Positions 40,640 through 49,584 of a DNA stretch of 64,000 nt are shown here, in pieces. The stretch lies in assembly GCA_035480575.1 (NCBI GenBank), contig DATIHR010000006.1:83648-147647 (forward strand). Reading direction: 5' to 3'. The DNA comes from PMNU01 sp035480575 (GTDB lineage: Bacteria > Patescibacteriota > Saccharimonadia > Saccharimonadales > UBA4665). How positions within the stretch are numbered: the first letter of the stretch is position 1; each line of letters begins with the position of its first letter. The notes below the pieces were generated by a model. That model searched no databases. It was not told the origin of the DNA and saw nothing but the letters and a program-made list of their open reading frames with translations. A program made the position numbers and the translations under genes.

Positions 40640-41874
40640 GTTCTATCATGCGGGGTGATTTTAGGATGGCTTTGAGCGGCGTGCGCGGCGCTAAGTGGCG
40701 TAGCTTCCTCACTATGCTGGGCATTATTGTAGGTATTGTGGCGGTTGTAACAATGGTCAGTATTGGCGAGGGTATTAAACACCAAATTGCTGGTACGTTA
40801 AATCATTTTGGCAAGGACCTCATTATTATTCGCCCAGGGCATTCGGGTGGTGCGCCAAAAGGTTTGGGCGGCAGCAGTCCCGATGTGCTTTTTGGGTTGG
40901 GCAGCGCGAGTGCGCTCACCGAACAAGACGTCGATACGGTTAGTAAGACAAGCGGTGTTAGTACCCTAACGCCACTTGGCTTGGTAGCGGGACAGCCGAA
41001 GGCTGACGATAGAACATCGCCGCACACCTTTGTGCTCGCTGCTAGTAGTAATGCAGCGCAAATATTGAACCAGCGGATTGCTTTTGGTGAATTTTGGGAC
41101 AGCGATCACGAAGATAAAAATGTAGCCGTCATCGGCCAGAATGTCGCCCAGGAGTTATTTAAAGAAGAAATACCGCTTGGCCGTAGTTTTACGTTCCGGG
41201 GCCAGGAATTTATTGTGCGGGGTGTGTTTGATCCTTTTGTGAATGTGCCCTTCTCGCCCACTGCCAGCTTTGATGACGCTATCTTTATACCGTATAAGGT
41301 AGCGTCCGAGCTTACGCAGCACGCCGCTGGTTATTACGTTATTTTGGCAAAAACGGGCAATCCGGCGACTGTGCAGACGACCATCCAGTCGGTAACCCAA
41401 AGACTCCAGAACGCACACGGTGGCGAGCGAGATTTTAGCGTTCTGGGAGCCAAAGATAGCGTAAGGACTGGTGGCGAAGTGGTTCGATTACTAACAACCT
41501 GGATAAGTATTGTGGCGGCACTGTCACTCGTTATTGGCGGCGTGGGTATTATGAACATAATGCTGCTTAATGTTACCGAGCGTATGCACGAAATTGGTGT
41601 ACGCAAGGCGATAGGTGCGTCGTCACGGCAAGTGCTATGGCAATTTTTGTTTGAGGCCGCGGTACTGAGCCTTATGGGCGGTGTTATTGGTGTATTGTTG
41701 TCGCTCGGTGTTATTGGACTGCTGCATATATATACCGACCTGCATCCAGTTATTTCGTGGAATGCCGTGGGCATTGCCACCGGGGTGAGCCTTGTGGTGG
41801 GAATTGTATTTGGTACGGCTCCGGCATTGAAAGCGTCGCGCAAGGATCCTATCGAAGCTTTAAGACATGAATAA
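40636..41874 (+). CDS. MacB/FtsX-family ABC transporter permease
   Basis: 412 residues. N-terminal helix (WRSFLTMLGIIVGIVAVVTMVSIG), a large extracytoplasmic MacB-type domain (about 50-285), and three C-terminal helices of the FtsX domain (IVAALSLVIGGVGIMNIMLL and following) with the ERMHEIGVRKAIGA loop contacting the ATPase. Works with the preceding ATPase as a dimeric exporter; the substrate is not evident. Start ATG overlaps the ATPase stop (ATGA). Confidence 0.94.
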   Translation: MSSIMRGDFRMALSGVRGAKWRSFLTMLGIIVGIVAVVTMVSIGEGIKHQIAGTLNHFGKDLIIIRPGHSGGAPKGLGGSSPDVLFGLGSASALTEQDVDTVSKTSGVSTLTPLGLVAGQPKADDRTSPHTFVLAASSNAAQILNQRIAFGEFWDSDHEDKNVAVIGQNVAQELFKEEIPLGRSFTFRGQEFIVRGVFDPFVNVPFSPTASFDDAIFIPYKVASELTQHAAGYYVILAKTGNPATVQTTIQSVTQRLQNAHGGERDFSVLGAKDSVRTGGEVVRLLTTWISIVAALSLVIGGVGIMNIMLLNVTERMHEIGVRKAIGASSRQVLWQFLFEAAVLSLMGGVIGVLLSLGVIGLLHIYTDLHPVISWNAVGIATGVSLVVGIVFGTAPALKASRKDPIEALRHE

Positions 41875-41875
41875 T

Positions 41876-43249
41876 TTAAAACAGGGCGTAGATGGCGGCA
41901 AGGGCTGAGAGGGTCATGAGGCCAAAGACGAACCAGCCAATGGCCGTGGTAAGTGGTTTATTTGCCCACGGGCCCATGAATTTTTTGCTACTGCTAATGC
42001 GTACAATAAAATATAGAACAACTGGTGCTACAAACGCATTGCCAAGTGCCGAATAAATAAGTGCTTTAATTGGGTCGATACCCAAAAAATTAATGCCAAG
42101 CCCCACAACCATAGAAATAATAATAATGCCGTAAAAGGCCTTTGCTTGCTCTAGGTTGCGATACAAACCTTCGCGCCAGCGCAAGCTTTCTGCCAGTGCG
42201 TACGAGCTTGACCCCGCTAATACCGGAATGGCTAATAGGCCGGTACCAATAATACCCACGGCAAACAAAAAGAATGTGGCATTCCCGGCAAAGGGGCGCA
42301 GCGCTTCGGCGGCTTGGGCAGCGCTTGTAATTTCGGTTATGCCGTGCGGATACAGAATGCCGCCGGCAGCGGCGATAATAAAGAACATAACAAGGTTGGA
42401 CAAAAACATGCCGCTCCACACGTCAATACGCATGGAACGTATTTCTTTGGCGTCGGCCCCTTTGCGCTCTTTAACGGTTAATTCGCCTTTTTCAACAGCT
42501 TGCTCAACCTCTTGGCTGGTTTGCCAAAAGAACAGATATGGCGAAATAGTTGTACCGAGTATCGCGCAGATTAAAATGATTTGTTCTTTGGTAAATTCCA
42601 GGTGCGGTATAAATCCATTTTTCAGAACCTCGGCCCAATCGAGATGTGCCATAACGGCGGACAATATATAGGACAGTAAAATAAGTGCTAACCACTTAAG
42701 ATACCGCGCATATCTTGCGTAAGGCGTAAATATTTGTAACAGCAAGCTAAAGACAGCAAAACCAACAACTAGCCAACCAAAACTGAACGATGGGGCTAGC
42801 AGTTGCGTTGCCTTTGCCATTGCGCCAAGGTCGGCGCCAATATTGAACGAGTTGGCAGCAAACAGTAACGATGCACACAGGTACAGCATATATTTAGAAA
42901 AGAAGACGCGAATATTACCAGCTAGCCCTCTACCTGTAGCCAAGCCGATACGTGCGCACATTTCTTGCACGGTGGCCATAAGCGGTAGCGACCAAGGTGC
43001 CATCCAGAGTAAACCATAGCCAAACTGAGCCCCAACCTGCGAATAAGTCGCAATGCCCGACGGGTCGTCGTCGGAGGCGCCAGTGGTAAGCCCTGGCCCG
43101 AGCATCAGCCAATAGTCTTTGCTTTTTTTGATGCTTCGCTTGACGACCTTATTTTCGCTGACAATTTGTGTTGCAACAACTGCGCGACCCAACATAACAG
43201 CCGGCGCTTCGGCAGTTTTTGTCAGTAGCTTGTGTTGTGGTGAAACCAT
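41876..43249 (-). CDS. NRAMP-like divalent metal transporter
   Basis: 457 residues with about 11 helices. The first helix has GASDDDPSGIATYSQ, in place of the canonical DPGN, and the sixth has TTISPYLFFWQTSQE, in place of MPH with its metal-binding Met. This Met-lacking subgroup is known among bacterial NRAMP relatives, some of which transport Mg2+ or are uncharacterised, so Mn2+ should not be assumed. Probably symports a divalent cation with protons. Confidence 0.88.
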   Translation of the reverse strand: MVSPQHKLLTKTAEAPAVMLGRAVVATQIVSENKVVKRSIKKSKDYWLMLGPGLTTGASDDDPSGIATYSQVGAQFGYGLLWMAPWSLPLMATVQEMCARIGLATGRGLAGNIRVFFSKYMLYLCASLLFAANSFNIGADLGAMAKATQLLAPSFSFGWLVVGFAVFSLLLQIFTPYARYARYLKWLALILLSYILSAVMAHLDWAEVLKNGFIPHLEFTKEQIILICAILGTTISPYLFFWQTSQEVEQAVEKGELTVKERKGADAKEIRSMRIDVWSGMFLSNLVMFFIIAAAGGILYPHGITEITSAAQAAEALRPFAGNATFFLFAVGIIGTGLLAIPVLAGSSSYALAESLRWREGLYRNLEQAKAFYGIIIISMVVGLGINFLGIDPIKALIYSALGNAFVAPVVLYFIVRISSSKKFMGPWANKPLTTAIGWFVFGLMTLSALAAIYALF

Positions 43250-43306
43250 TATTTATTATTAGCTTAACCACATTGTATCAGAAATACACTAAAGGGCCGA
43301 CACATA

Positions 43307-44584
43307 TCAAGGCATATGCCTGCGCAGCTTTGGAAGTATGTGCTCTTTAACATGTTGTTCCACATTATCAGTTTTAAGCTGTGTTCTAAGTATATGTAGG
43401 TCTAACTCTACGTCCAAAAAGATCTCTAGGCCATACGTATACGCGACCGCCTGTTGCTCAATAAGCGGTAATGTACATAACAGCCCCATGACCTCGCTTA
43501 TGGCCTCTTCTCGTAGAACATGATCTTCGGGGTCTATATGCGTATTGCTCGCTATTGCTTCATGGCGAGAACGGGCGTTTTTTTCCTGCCACCCTGCGTC
43601 CAGGCTCTCTACTCTTGTCCTAAAAAAGAGATTCCATTTTGAGATCTGGCTCTTTCTGCGCTTTGGAGATACCCCTGCGGCATAGCGCACCAGCCAGTCT
43701 GGAAAGGTACTGTAGTAGGGTTCCTGCCGGATAGAATCGTAGGTTTCCTGCCACTTTTCAATTGCGTGAGTGACATTCGCGCCCTTGTGGCTGGCGCATA
43801 TTGTTCTCAGTATAGGACGCGGCACTTCTTTGTAATGGGCTGCGACTAGTTGTAGCCGTAACAAATAGTCCTGTACTGCACAGTCCGGATAATGTATGTC
43901 AACAAGAGCTAGTTGCCGGATTCTGGTTGGCGTAAGGTCGGGGTTATCTTGGTATTTTGCAAACAATTCCCTGTATTCGTCTGGGCTATGGCGAATTGCA
44001 AGCCTGCGTACATGCAGGCGAGCGAACCCCATACTGCTTAGTGCCATCATGTCATTAAAAAAGCAATCAGCTATGGGAAAAACTTTCTGGTAATCGGCCA
44101 GAATTGTCCTCGAATGGTAATCATATTTTTTTAATGCGTTCGCTAGTATACGCCAGCTTGGTACATAAAGATCTCCCATGTGTTCCCGCAAGTGCAATGT
44201 GTCCTGGGCATCGTACGCTTGTATTAGCGCATCGACCGCGGGGTTTATGAGTGTAGACGGAAGAAGGTTGTCGCCTAATAATCCTTGCCGCAGCAAGTCT
44301 AGCCCCTGTTTGCCGTCGTATGGTAATTCTGGGAGAGTATGGTAGTTTATTGGCCGCTCTACGCTTGTCTGAACGACCTCGCCTGCAACCACAACCGGCA
44401 TAGGGCTAGCAATTTGTAGGGCAATAGTTGCCAGGTTTTGGTGGCAGCGGTCCAAGACAGGACAATGGTTGCATGCTTCCACTGCCTGTACAGCGGTTTC
44501 GCTCCGTAAGAATAATTCGCGCTCTGTGGTCGCACAACTGCCTTCTTTATAGCCGGCACGCCGCATAATTCGCCATTGTTCCAT
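43307..44584 (-). CDS. WhiB-like Fe-S domain fused to sigma-region-4-like C-terminus
   Basis: 425 residues. Residues about 17-48 contain Cys-x20-Cys-x2-Cys-x5-Cys (SCATT, then ACNHCPVLDRC), the WhiB-type iron-sulphur cluster pattern, followed by VVVAGEVVQ where WhiB proteins have their Gly-rich turn. The middle is helical with no known domain. The C-terminal ~70 residues (EEAISEVMGLLCTLPLIEQQAVAYTYGLE, ending HILPKLRRHMP) resemble sigma-70 region 4 (REAIxxxLxxLxxRExxVLxLRYGL..LRKLR). Likely a redox- or gas-responsive transcription factor. Confidence 0.6.
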   Translation of the reverse strand: MEQWRIMRRAGYKEGSCATTERELFLRSETAVQAVEACNHCPVLDRCHQNLATIALQIASPMPVVVAGEVVQTSVERPINYHTLPELPYDGKQGLDLLRQGLLGDNLLPSTLINPAVDALIQAYDAQDTLHLREHMGDLYVPSWRILANALKKYDYHSRTILADYQKVFPIADCFFNDMMALSSMGFARLHVRRLAIRHSPDEYRELFAKYQDNPDLTPTRIRQLALVDIHYPDCAVQDYLLRLQLVAAHYKEVPRPILRTICASHKGANVTHAIEKWQETYDSIRQEPYYSTFPDWLVRYAAGVSPKRRKSQISKWNLFFRTRVESLDAGWQEKNARSRHEAIASNTHIDPEDHVLREEAISEVMGLLCTLPLIEQQAVAYTYGLEIFLDVELDLHILRTQLKTDNVEQHVKEHILPKLRRHMP

Positions 44585-44632
44585 GCAGGGTAACTGTATC
44601 TCTAACCTTCTCGGCGAAGCTAATGATTAGAG

Positions 44633-45241
44633 CTAGAGGTATTGGCCGTAGTAATACCAGAAGTGTTTAAGGATAAACGCGGCGATAATTAATAGCCATA
44701 ATACGAGGATATCCAGATGGTGCCGCCGCAAAAAATAGCCAACACGTTGGGCTTTGCCCTTCAGCTTGATCGTGCCTGTTTGTATGTTGTAGAGCGTAAC
44801 GTATAAAAATAATGTAATGGTCATGACCCAAACGACCATACAGTATGGGCAGAGCGCATGAATACGGTATACGCTTTGGAAAAACAACCAATGTATAAAA
44901 CAGACGCCAAAAATAGTGCCGGCTTGCAGGCCTAACCAGTACCAGCGCTTAAAAGTTGCGCCGGCAAAGAGCGCCATACCAGTTGTAACGACGACGCTAA
45001 AGCCGACAATGCCCAAGAATGGGTTCGGAAAGCCAAAGGCATTGGCTTGCTTAGACTCCATGACTGATCCGCAGCTAATAACCGGGTTAAGATCGCAGTT
45101 TGGTCGGAAATTAGGGTTTTTGAGCAGCGCTACCTTGTCGTACATGATAATAAGCGCGCACGCCAGCGCGATAACACCGCAAATAACCAGAATCCATGGC
45201 ATGGCTTTTTGCAAAGAAACCGTTTTACCTAAAATTTTCAT
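44633..45241 (-). CDS. VKOR-family membrane oxidoreductase
   Basis: 202 residues, four or five helices. Active-site CPYC in ALCPYCMVVW and the loop cysteines CDLNPVISCGSVM, as in bacterial vitamin K epoxide reductase homologues that reoxidise DsbA-like thiol oxidases with quinone. No fused thioredoxin domain, so a separate Trx-like partner is needed. Starts 17 nt after the CvpA-protease stop. A TATACT box precedes the ATG. Confidence 0.92.
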   Translation of the reverse strand: MKILGKTVSLQKAMPWILVICGVIALACALIIMYDKVALLKNPNFRPNCDLNPVISCGSVMESKQANAFGFPNPFLGIVGFSVVVTTGMALFAGATFKRWYWLGLQAGTIFGVCFIHWLFFQSVYRIHALCPYCMVVWVMTITLFLYVTLYNIQTGTIKLKGKAQRVGYFLRRHHLDILVLWLLIIAAFILKHFWYYYGQYL

Positions 45242-45258
45242 ATAGTTCTAAGTATAAC

Positions 45259-46431
45259 TTACTCTGCGCAGCTTCCGGTGTTGATATCGTCGTTCATGTG
45301 TTGGGCCGTAGTAATCGCTTTAACGACTTGAGTAGTGGTAAGCGCATAGCCGACCTGATCGTACGAGTACGATTTTGCAAATAAAACCCCTACCACTGCC
45401 CCATCTTTGTTGACGAGCGGGCCACCAGAATTTCCCTTTTCTACCGTTGCCTTTAATGAGTATACGTCGCGGACCGATTCGCGTTGGTTATAAATATCGC
45501 GCCCATAGGCGGTGAATGTTTCGAGTATTACGCCCGGTACCGCCGTAAAGCCGCCATCCCCAGGGTATCCGGCTACTGCTACCGCCGTGCCGCCCTCGGC
45601 CTGCTCTGGCTTAATACTGAGTGCCTTTCCTTCTAATCCGCTCGTGCGGAGTATGGCAATATCTTGTACGGGGTCAAAAGCTGCAACTGTCGTACGGTGC
45701 TGCCCTGCTTGGTCGATGACAAAAGGTCGGTTTACTCCTGCCACGACATGTGCGTTAGTAACGACAAGGCCTGGCCCGGCAACAAAGCCCGAGCCGGTAA
45801 CAATACCGCCACAGCCTTCACCTTCTATTTTGACGACTGAAGGCCGCGCGGCAGTAACGGCGGCATTGAGCTCGCCCATATTGGGCAATGGCATATCGGT
45901 AGGCAGTTTTGGTTCAAGTGCACTGAATACATGCGGGAAGCCATTCGGGTCGACGAGCTGGCCGATTCGTGTTAGTAAGCTGGGAGCGGATGGCAGTGTT
46001 TGGTTGAGTGATATAACGATTCGCGAGGTTGCAATCTGCCGTTGCCAGCTAGTAAATGGTAGATTGCGCAGCATTGTTGCACCGAGCCACACAACGGCAA
46101 GTAATGTAATACCAGCCAGTGCCGACCCAAAAATGCTATCGATACGCTCGGTAACGTGCGATTCCCTAAGCTTAAATTTAAGGCGTAGCCCCAGGTATTC
46201 GCCGGCGGTCATAAACGCTATGCCGCACGAGAGCACTACGACGATAACCAGCATTGCTTTGGCCTCGGGACTTTTTGCGTAGTGAATCAGTATGTTCTGC
46301 AGCCAAACACCAAGCAGTGCGCCAACAAAGAAGCCCGCAGTCGAAAAAAATTGGCGCACAAAACCCACTTCCATACCCCGAATAATCGCGGCCAGCAAAA
46401 ACAGCACTATAAAAATATCGAGCCAGTTCAC
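45259..46431 (-). CDS. CvpA-fused HtrA-like serine protease (MarP-like)
   Basis: 390 residues. About four N-terminal helices with CvpA features (MNWLDIFIVLFLLAAIIRGMEVGF), then a periplasmic trypsin-like domain: His in VTNAHVVAGV, Asp in VQDIAILRT, Ser in GNSGGPLVNKDG. The fusion is typical of actinobacterial MarP (Rv3671c), a protease needed for acid and oxidative stress. Two extra Cys (EGCGG and C-terminal GSCAE) may form a disulphide, matching the VKOR gene next to it. GTG start 6 nt after TATTAT. Confidence 0.92.
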   Translation of the reverse strand: MNWLDIFIVLFLLAAIIRGMEVGFVRQFFSTAGFFVGALLGVWLQNILIHYAKSPEAKAMLVIVVVLSCGIAFMTAGEYLGLRLKFKLRESHVTERIDSIFGSALAGITLLAVVWLGATMLRNLPFTSWQRQIATSRIVISLNQTLPSAPSLLTRIGQLVDPNGFPHVFSALEPKLPTDMPLPNMGELNAAVTAARPSVVKIEGEGCGGIVTGSGFVAGPGLVVTNAHVVAGVNRPFVIDQAGQHRTTVAAFDPVQDIAILRTSGLEGKALSIKPEQAEGGTAVAVAGYPGDGGFTAVPGVILETFTAYGRDIYNQRESVRDVYSLKATVEKGNSGGPLVNKDGAVVGVLFAKSYSYDQVGYALTTTQVVKAITTAQHMNDDINTGSCAE

Positions 46432-46740
46432 TCTCTAATAATACCAGCCCCCACAGCTCCCCTCGCTACCACATCGCTCTCGTCTCATCCCCCCTCATTC
46501 TCACGTCGCTTTCGGATCCCTTCCCTCCAAGTGACCGCTCACGCGCGGTAAGCTCATAAAAAAGCCCGCAAGGAACGAAGGTATATTTTCTGTCTTTGTT
46601 TCGGTCTTTTTCATGATCTTCCGGCTCCGCTACGGTTAGAGTCACTTAGACGAAAGGTATACCGAGCGCTCAGCAAAGTGGTATGGCCCACATGTATACC
46701 ATTCACTGTCGTCAACCACCCACAAAACCCACTCCCCAAG
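46432..46740. other. gene-free stretch with no recognised element
   Basis: About 310 nt before the large hairpin. The first half is C-rich on the plus strand, then a short CGCTCACGCGCGG segment and a T-rich stretch. No believable start or ribosome site, tRNA or conserved RNA was seen. It separates the CvpA-protease start from the repeats. Confidence 0.5.
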
Positions 46741-46917
46741 TTCGGTACTCAGCAGCCACCCGATTGCTGGAGCTTGGCTTGTACGGAGTAGAGCAAAAAG
46801 CGCGCCCCGGAATATTCCCAAAGAAAAAGGGAGGGGCCGACTGGAACGCAGTGGAAGGAGTTCTTTTTGCGCCGTACAAGCCAAGTGGAAGCAGTCGAGT
46901 GGATGATGCGTACCGAG
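46741..46917. repeat. 177-bp inverted-repeat element with 46-bp arms
   Basis: Arms 46741-46786 and 46872-46917 are complementary at 36 of 46 positions, with a perfect 14-bp inner end (CTTGGCTTGTACGG). The 85-nt interior includes GGAATATTCC. Open frames run across it on both strands, and because of the symmetry they encode look-alike peptides, so they are not real genes. Mismatches spread along the arms suggest an old element or one kept as RNA structure. Confidence 0.75.
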
Positions 46918-46927
46918 AGCTTTTTTG

Positions 46928-46957
46928 GTTACTTTTTTGTCGGTACAAAAAAGTAAC
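46928..46957. terminator. 13-bp hairpin with T6 tract in the stem
   Basis: GTTACTTTTTTGT-cggt-ACAAAAAAGTAAC. Perfect, 13 bp, directly downstream of the large inverted repeat. The stem is AT rich and lacks a GC core, so terminator function is less certain than for the tRNA hairpins; may be a repeat component. Confidence 0.45.
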
Positions 46958-47054
46958 ATTAGGACTGCTCATGTTGCCAGAAGTATGGGTGATGAAAGAA
47001 AAGACATCTGATTGTAGCTATAAATAATGTAAGGACTTTTTTATTTCTTACTGG

Positions 47055-47112
47055 ATCCCGGGTCAAGCCCGGGATGACGGCGACGGGAATCGGGGTTTAG
47101 CCCGGGATGACG
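47055..47112. repeat. CCCGGGATGACG intergenic repeat
   Basis: The 14-mer AGCCCGGGATGACG occurs at 47066-47079 and again at 47099-47112. The first copy is part of a stem-loop ATCCCGGG-tcaag-CCCGGGAT (47055-47075). GGATCCCGGG..GATGACG units are common intergenic palindromes in many bacteria. It ends just before the flippase-like gene stop at 47117. Confidence 0.6.
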
Positions 47113-47116
47113 AAAG

Positions 47117-47992
47117 CTATACATTGTCTTTTATGTGCAACTTGTCTTTGGCATGCAACCCAATAACCAACACAAACAATAGCCCCAAAAATACCAGGTA
47201 CGCAGCGCGGTCAATAACGCTGGCTGCCACGATGGTTGTATTGCTAATGTGGTGCAGCTGCGTGCTAAACAGTAAAAATGACTCACGTATGCCGATACCG
47301 CCGGGAGTAATCGCAACAAATACACTCAAGTTTGCGATACCGGTGTAGGCGCTTATTTGTGCCCAAGATAAATCGCTTTGTATACTACGAAGCTCGAGCG
47401 CATAAATAAATAGTAAGGCTATAACTTGTAAAACAGTCGCTGCGGCAATCCAGGCAATATTTGTAATGGTTAGACGCGCATCTTTGCCTATATGAGACCG
47501 TTTTTTATACCACAGCACTACCAAGACACTGCCGGCTCCTGCGAGCGCCATTAGCAGCAAGGTCTGCCACCACGGACGGCTACCAGCACATACGAGCATA
47601 ATGTTCAGCACGCCAAAAAACCCGTAGTACACCAATGTCGTGAACACAAAGTGTTTAACGCGCAAGTTGTGCCGTTTTTTAAGGTATACGCCACGAAATG
47701 CCGGACCACTCTGCCCTGGCCCAAAAAAATTAACCAGCGATGAGTAGGCATTGAACAATATATTTTCTTGGAGCGGTATATGCTTGCCGTACAAATGTAA
47801 CGATCCGCGGGTTACGAACATGTAGCCCAAAAATGCGACGCCGTAAAGGCTGAGGAGTGCGAATAATAGCCACGGGGGTACATGCCGTAGCTGGTCAACA
47901 ATTTGGGGGTGGTGCGTTATGTAGTACGCAAACGCAACAATGGTGGCGACAATAATAGTAAGCGCCAGGGCTGTTTTTACATGTTGCTTCAT
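47117..47992 (-). CDS. flippase-like LPG synthase transmembrane-domain protein
   Basis: 291 residues with about eight helices, the UPF0104/lysylphosphatidylglycerol synthase membrane domain. Signature TPGGIGIRESFLLF near the end and NFFGPGQSGPAFRGVYL in the middle. Stand-alone relatives are thought to flip lipid-linked molecules. Neighbouring GT-C and GT2 genes suggest a role in envelope glycan assembly. -10 TATACT (48000-48005) lies 7 nt before the ATG. Confidence 0.88.
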   Translation of the reverse strand: MKQHVKTALALTIIVATIVAFAYYITHHPQIVDQLRHVPPWLLFALLSLYGVAFLGYMFVTRGSLHLYGKHIPLQENILFNAYSSLVNFFGPGQSGPAFRGVYLKKRHNLRVKHFVFTTLVYYGFFGVLNIMLVCAGSRPWWQTLLLMALAGAGSVLVVLWYKKRSHIGKDARLTITNIAWIAAATVLQVIALLFIYALELRSIQSDLSWAQISAYTGIANLSVFVAITPGGIGIRESFLLFSTQLHHISNTTIVAASVIDRAAYLVFLGLLFVLVIGLHAKDKLHIKDNV

Positions 47993-47999
47993 TGACCAA

Positions 48000-48045
48000 A
48001 GTATAACGCCTTATTCAGCCTATGCTCAAACAGTGTCTGTATAAT
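48000..48045. promoter_or_regulatory. divergent promoter, flippase and GT-C genes
   Basis: Minus-strand TATACT at 48000-48005 drives the flippase gene. Plus-strand TATAAT at 48040-48045 overlaps the first ATG (48044) of the rightward gene, so the transcript should start near 48052 and translation at the next in-frame ATG, 48059. Confidence 0.5.
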
Positions 48046-48058
48046 GAGTGGTAATCTT

Positions 48059-49552
48059 ATGACGCAGATAGCCCGTACAGTAACTGCCTTTTTGGCCTCG
48101 CGCCGGTTTCTTGTGGCCGTTTTTATTTTTTTTGCTTTCGAGAGCGCGTGGGTGGCGCTATCGTCGGCGTATCCAATGGCGTTTGATGAGGATTATCATT
48201 TTGGGCTGATCCGTGTGTACGCCGACCACTGGCTACCCTTCTTATCGTCGCAACCCCCTGATGCAAACCAGTTTGGTGCAGTGGCGCGTGATACATCATT
48301 TTTGTATCACTGGCTTATGAGTGTGCCCTACCGCTTGGTTGTGGCGGTTACGAGTAGCCAGACGGCACAAATCATTGCCCTACGGTTTATTAACATTGCT
48401 ATTTTTGGCATAAGTTTGTGGCTGTATGTTGGTGCTTTGCGTCGAATGGGCATGTCGCGAATGTTTACGCATACCGCGCTGGCGCTATTTGTGTTGATTC
48501 CTATAGTGCCACTGCTTGCCGGGCAAATTAATTATGACAGCCTGTTTATGGTGTTTGTGTCAGGTATTACACTCCTTACCTTTACATTGATTGAGCAACT
48601 GAGGGCGGGCAGACTCCGTCCGGTTACGCTCGTGGTATTCGTGGCAGTATGCATGCTGGGTAGTCTGACAAAATATGCGTTTTTGCCTATTGCACTAACC
48701 GCCGTGATTATCCTGGGCGTAACGCTGTGGCGTACGCACCGTACTCGTCTTGCGCAACTCATCCGGCATGTTAAAGAGGATAGCTGGCGGTTACCGCGGG
48801 CCATGCAACTGGGGCTTGTCGTCTTGTTAGTAGTGTCGAGCGTGCTGTTTGTGCAGCGGTATGTAGTAAATCTTGCCCAATACCATACACCTGTACCCGA
48901 CTGTGCTATGGTGTTAGACGAAGACGCCTGTAAGGCGTACGGCCCTTGGGCGCGTAATTACCGTATGGCCTCCGAGAAGACTGCAGTCAACGCTAACCCG
49001 ATTGGTTATACGTGGACCTGGCTGCTCGGTTTGCATTACCGATTATTCTTTATGGTAAATGGCCCACATCACGACTATGCCAGCTATCCGATGGTACCAC
49101 TGCCGAGTGCGGCGTTTATCGTGCTGGCAATTAGTGGTTTCATCGCACTGCTGCTCTACTGGCGTGCCCTGGGCTTGTCGCCGTATATAGTGGTGGGGCT
49201 TGTGATCTCGTGCACGTATGTGGGTGTGCTATGGATTAATAATTATACCGATTACCTTCAGACGGGCTGGCCGGTTGCCGTGAACGGCAGATACCTGTTG
49301 CCGGTGCTGTTGCTGTTGGCGGCTCCGTGGGGCAAAGCGCTCGCCAGGGCTCTCCGCCCCTGGCCGTTTGCTATGCCGCTTGCGGCGGCAGTGACCATCG
49401 TGCTCTTTTTACAAGGCGGCGGTGTAGGTAGCTTTATACTACGCACTGACCCAACATGGTATTGGCCAAACCAAACAATCGTAACACATGCCAATAACGC
49501 TGCGCGTACGGTACTTGACCCGATAATCTTCGAAGGCCCTAAATACTACTAG
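48059..49552 (+). CDS. GT-C fold glycosyltransferase-like membrane protein
   Basis: 497 residues, about 10-11 helices. The first extracytoplasmic loop contains AFDEDYHFGLI, fitting the acidic DE motif of GT-C glycosyltransferases (PMT/ArnT group) that use polyprenyl-phosphate sugars. A large loop near residues 290-330 (CAMVLDEDACKAYGPWARNY) bears two Cys that may pair. Acceptor unknown; the GT2 polyprenyl-phosphate glycosyltransferase next door may provide its donor. Start moved to 48059 because of the promoter. Confidence 0.75.
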   Translation: MTQIARTVTAFLASRRFLVAVFIFFAFESAWVALSSAYPMAFDEDYHFGLIRVYADHWLPFLSSQPPDANQFGAVARDTSFLYHWLMSVPYRLVVAVTSSQTAQIIALRFINIAIFGISLWLYVGALRRMGMSRMFTHTALALFVLIPIVPLLAGQINYDSLFMVFVSGITLLTFTLIEQLRAGRLRPVTLVVFVAVCMLGSLTKYAFLPIALTAVIILGVTLWRTHRTRLAQLIRHVKEDSWRLPRAMQLGLVVLLVVSSVLFVQRYVVNLAQYHTPVPDCAMVLDEDACKAYGPWARNYRMASEKTAVNANPIGYTWTWLLGLHYRLFFMVNGPHHDYASYPMVPLPSAAFIVLAISGFIALLLYWRALGLSPYIVVGLVISCTYVGVLWINNYTDYLQTGWPVAVNGRYLLPVLLLLAAPWGKALARALRPWPFAMPLAAAVTIVLFLQGGGVGSFILRTDPTWYWPNQTIVTHANNAARTVLDPIIFEGPKYY

Positions 49553-49584
49553 CCCTACCCTGCGATCCATTTGGTATGACGCAG

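Noticed and set aside
46642..47027. Open reading frames on both strands of about 85-114 codons
   Set aside because: They lie on a large inverted repeat and encode mirror-like peptides (LGLYG, PYKPS on both strands); no start signals.
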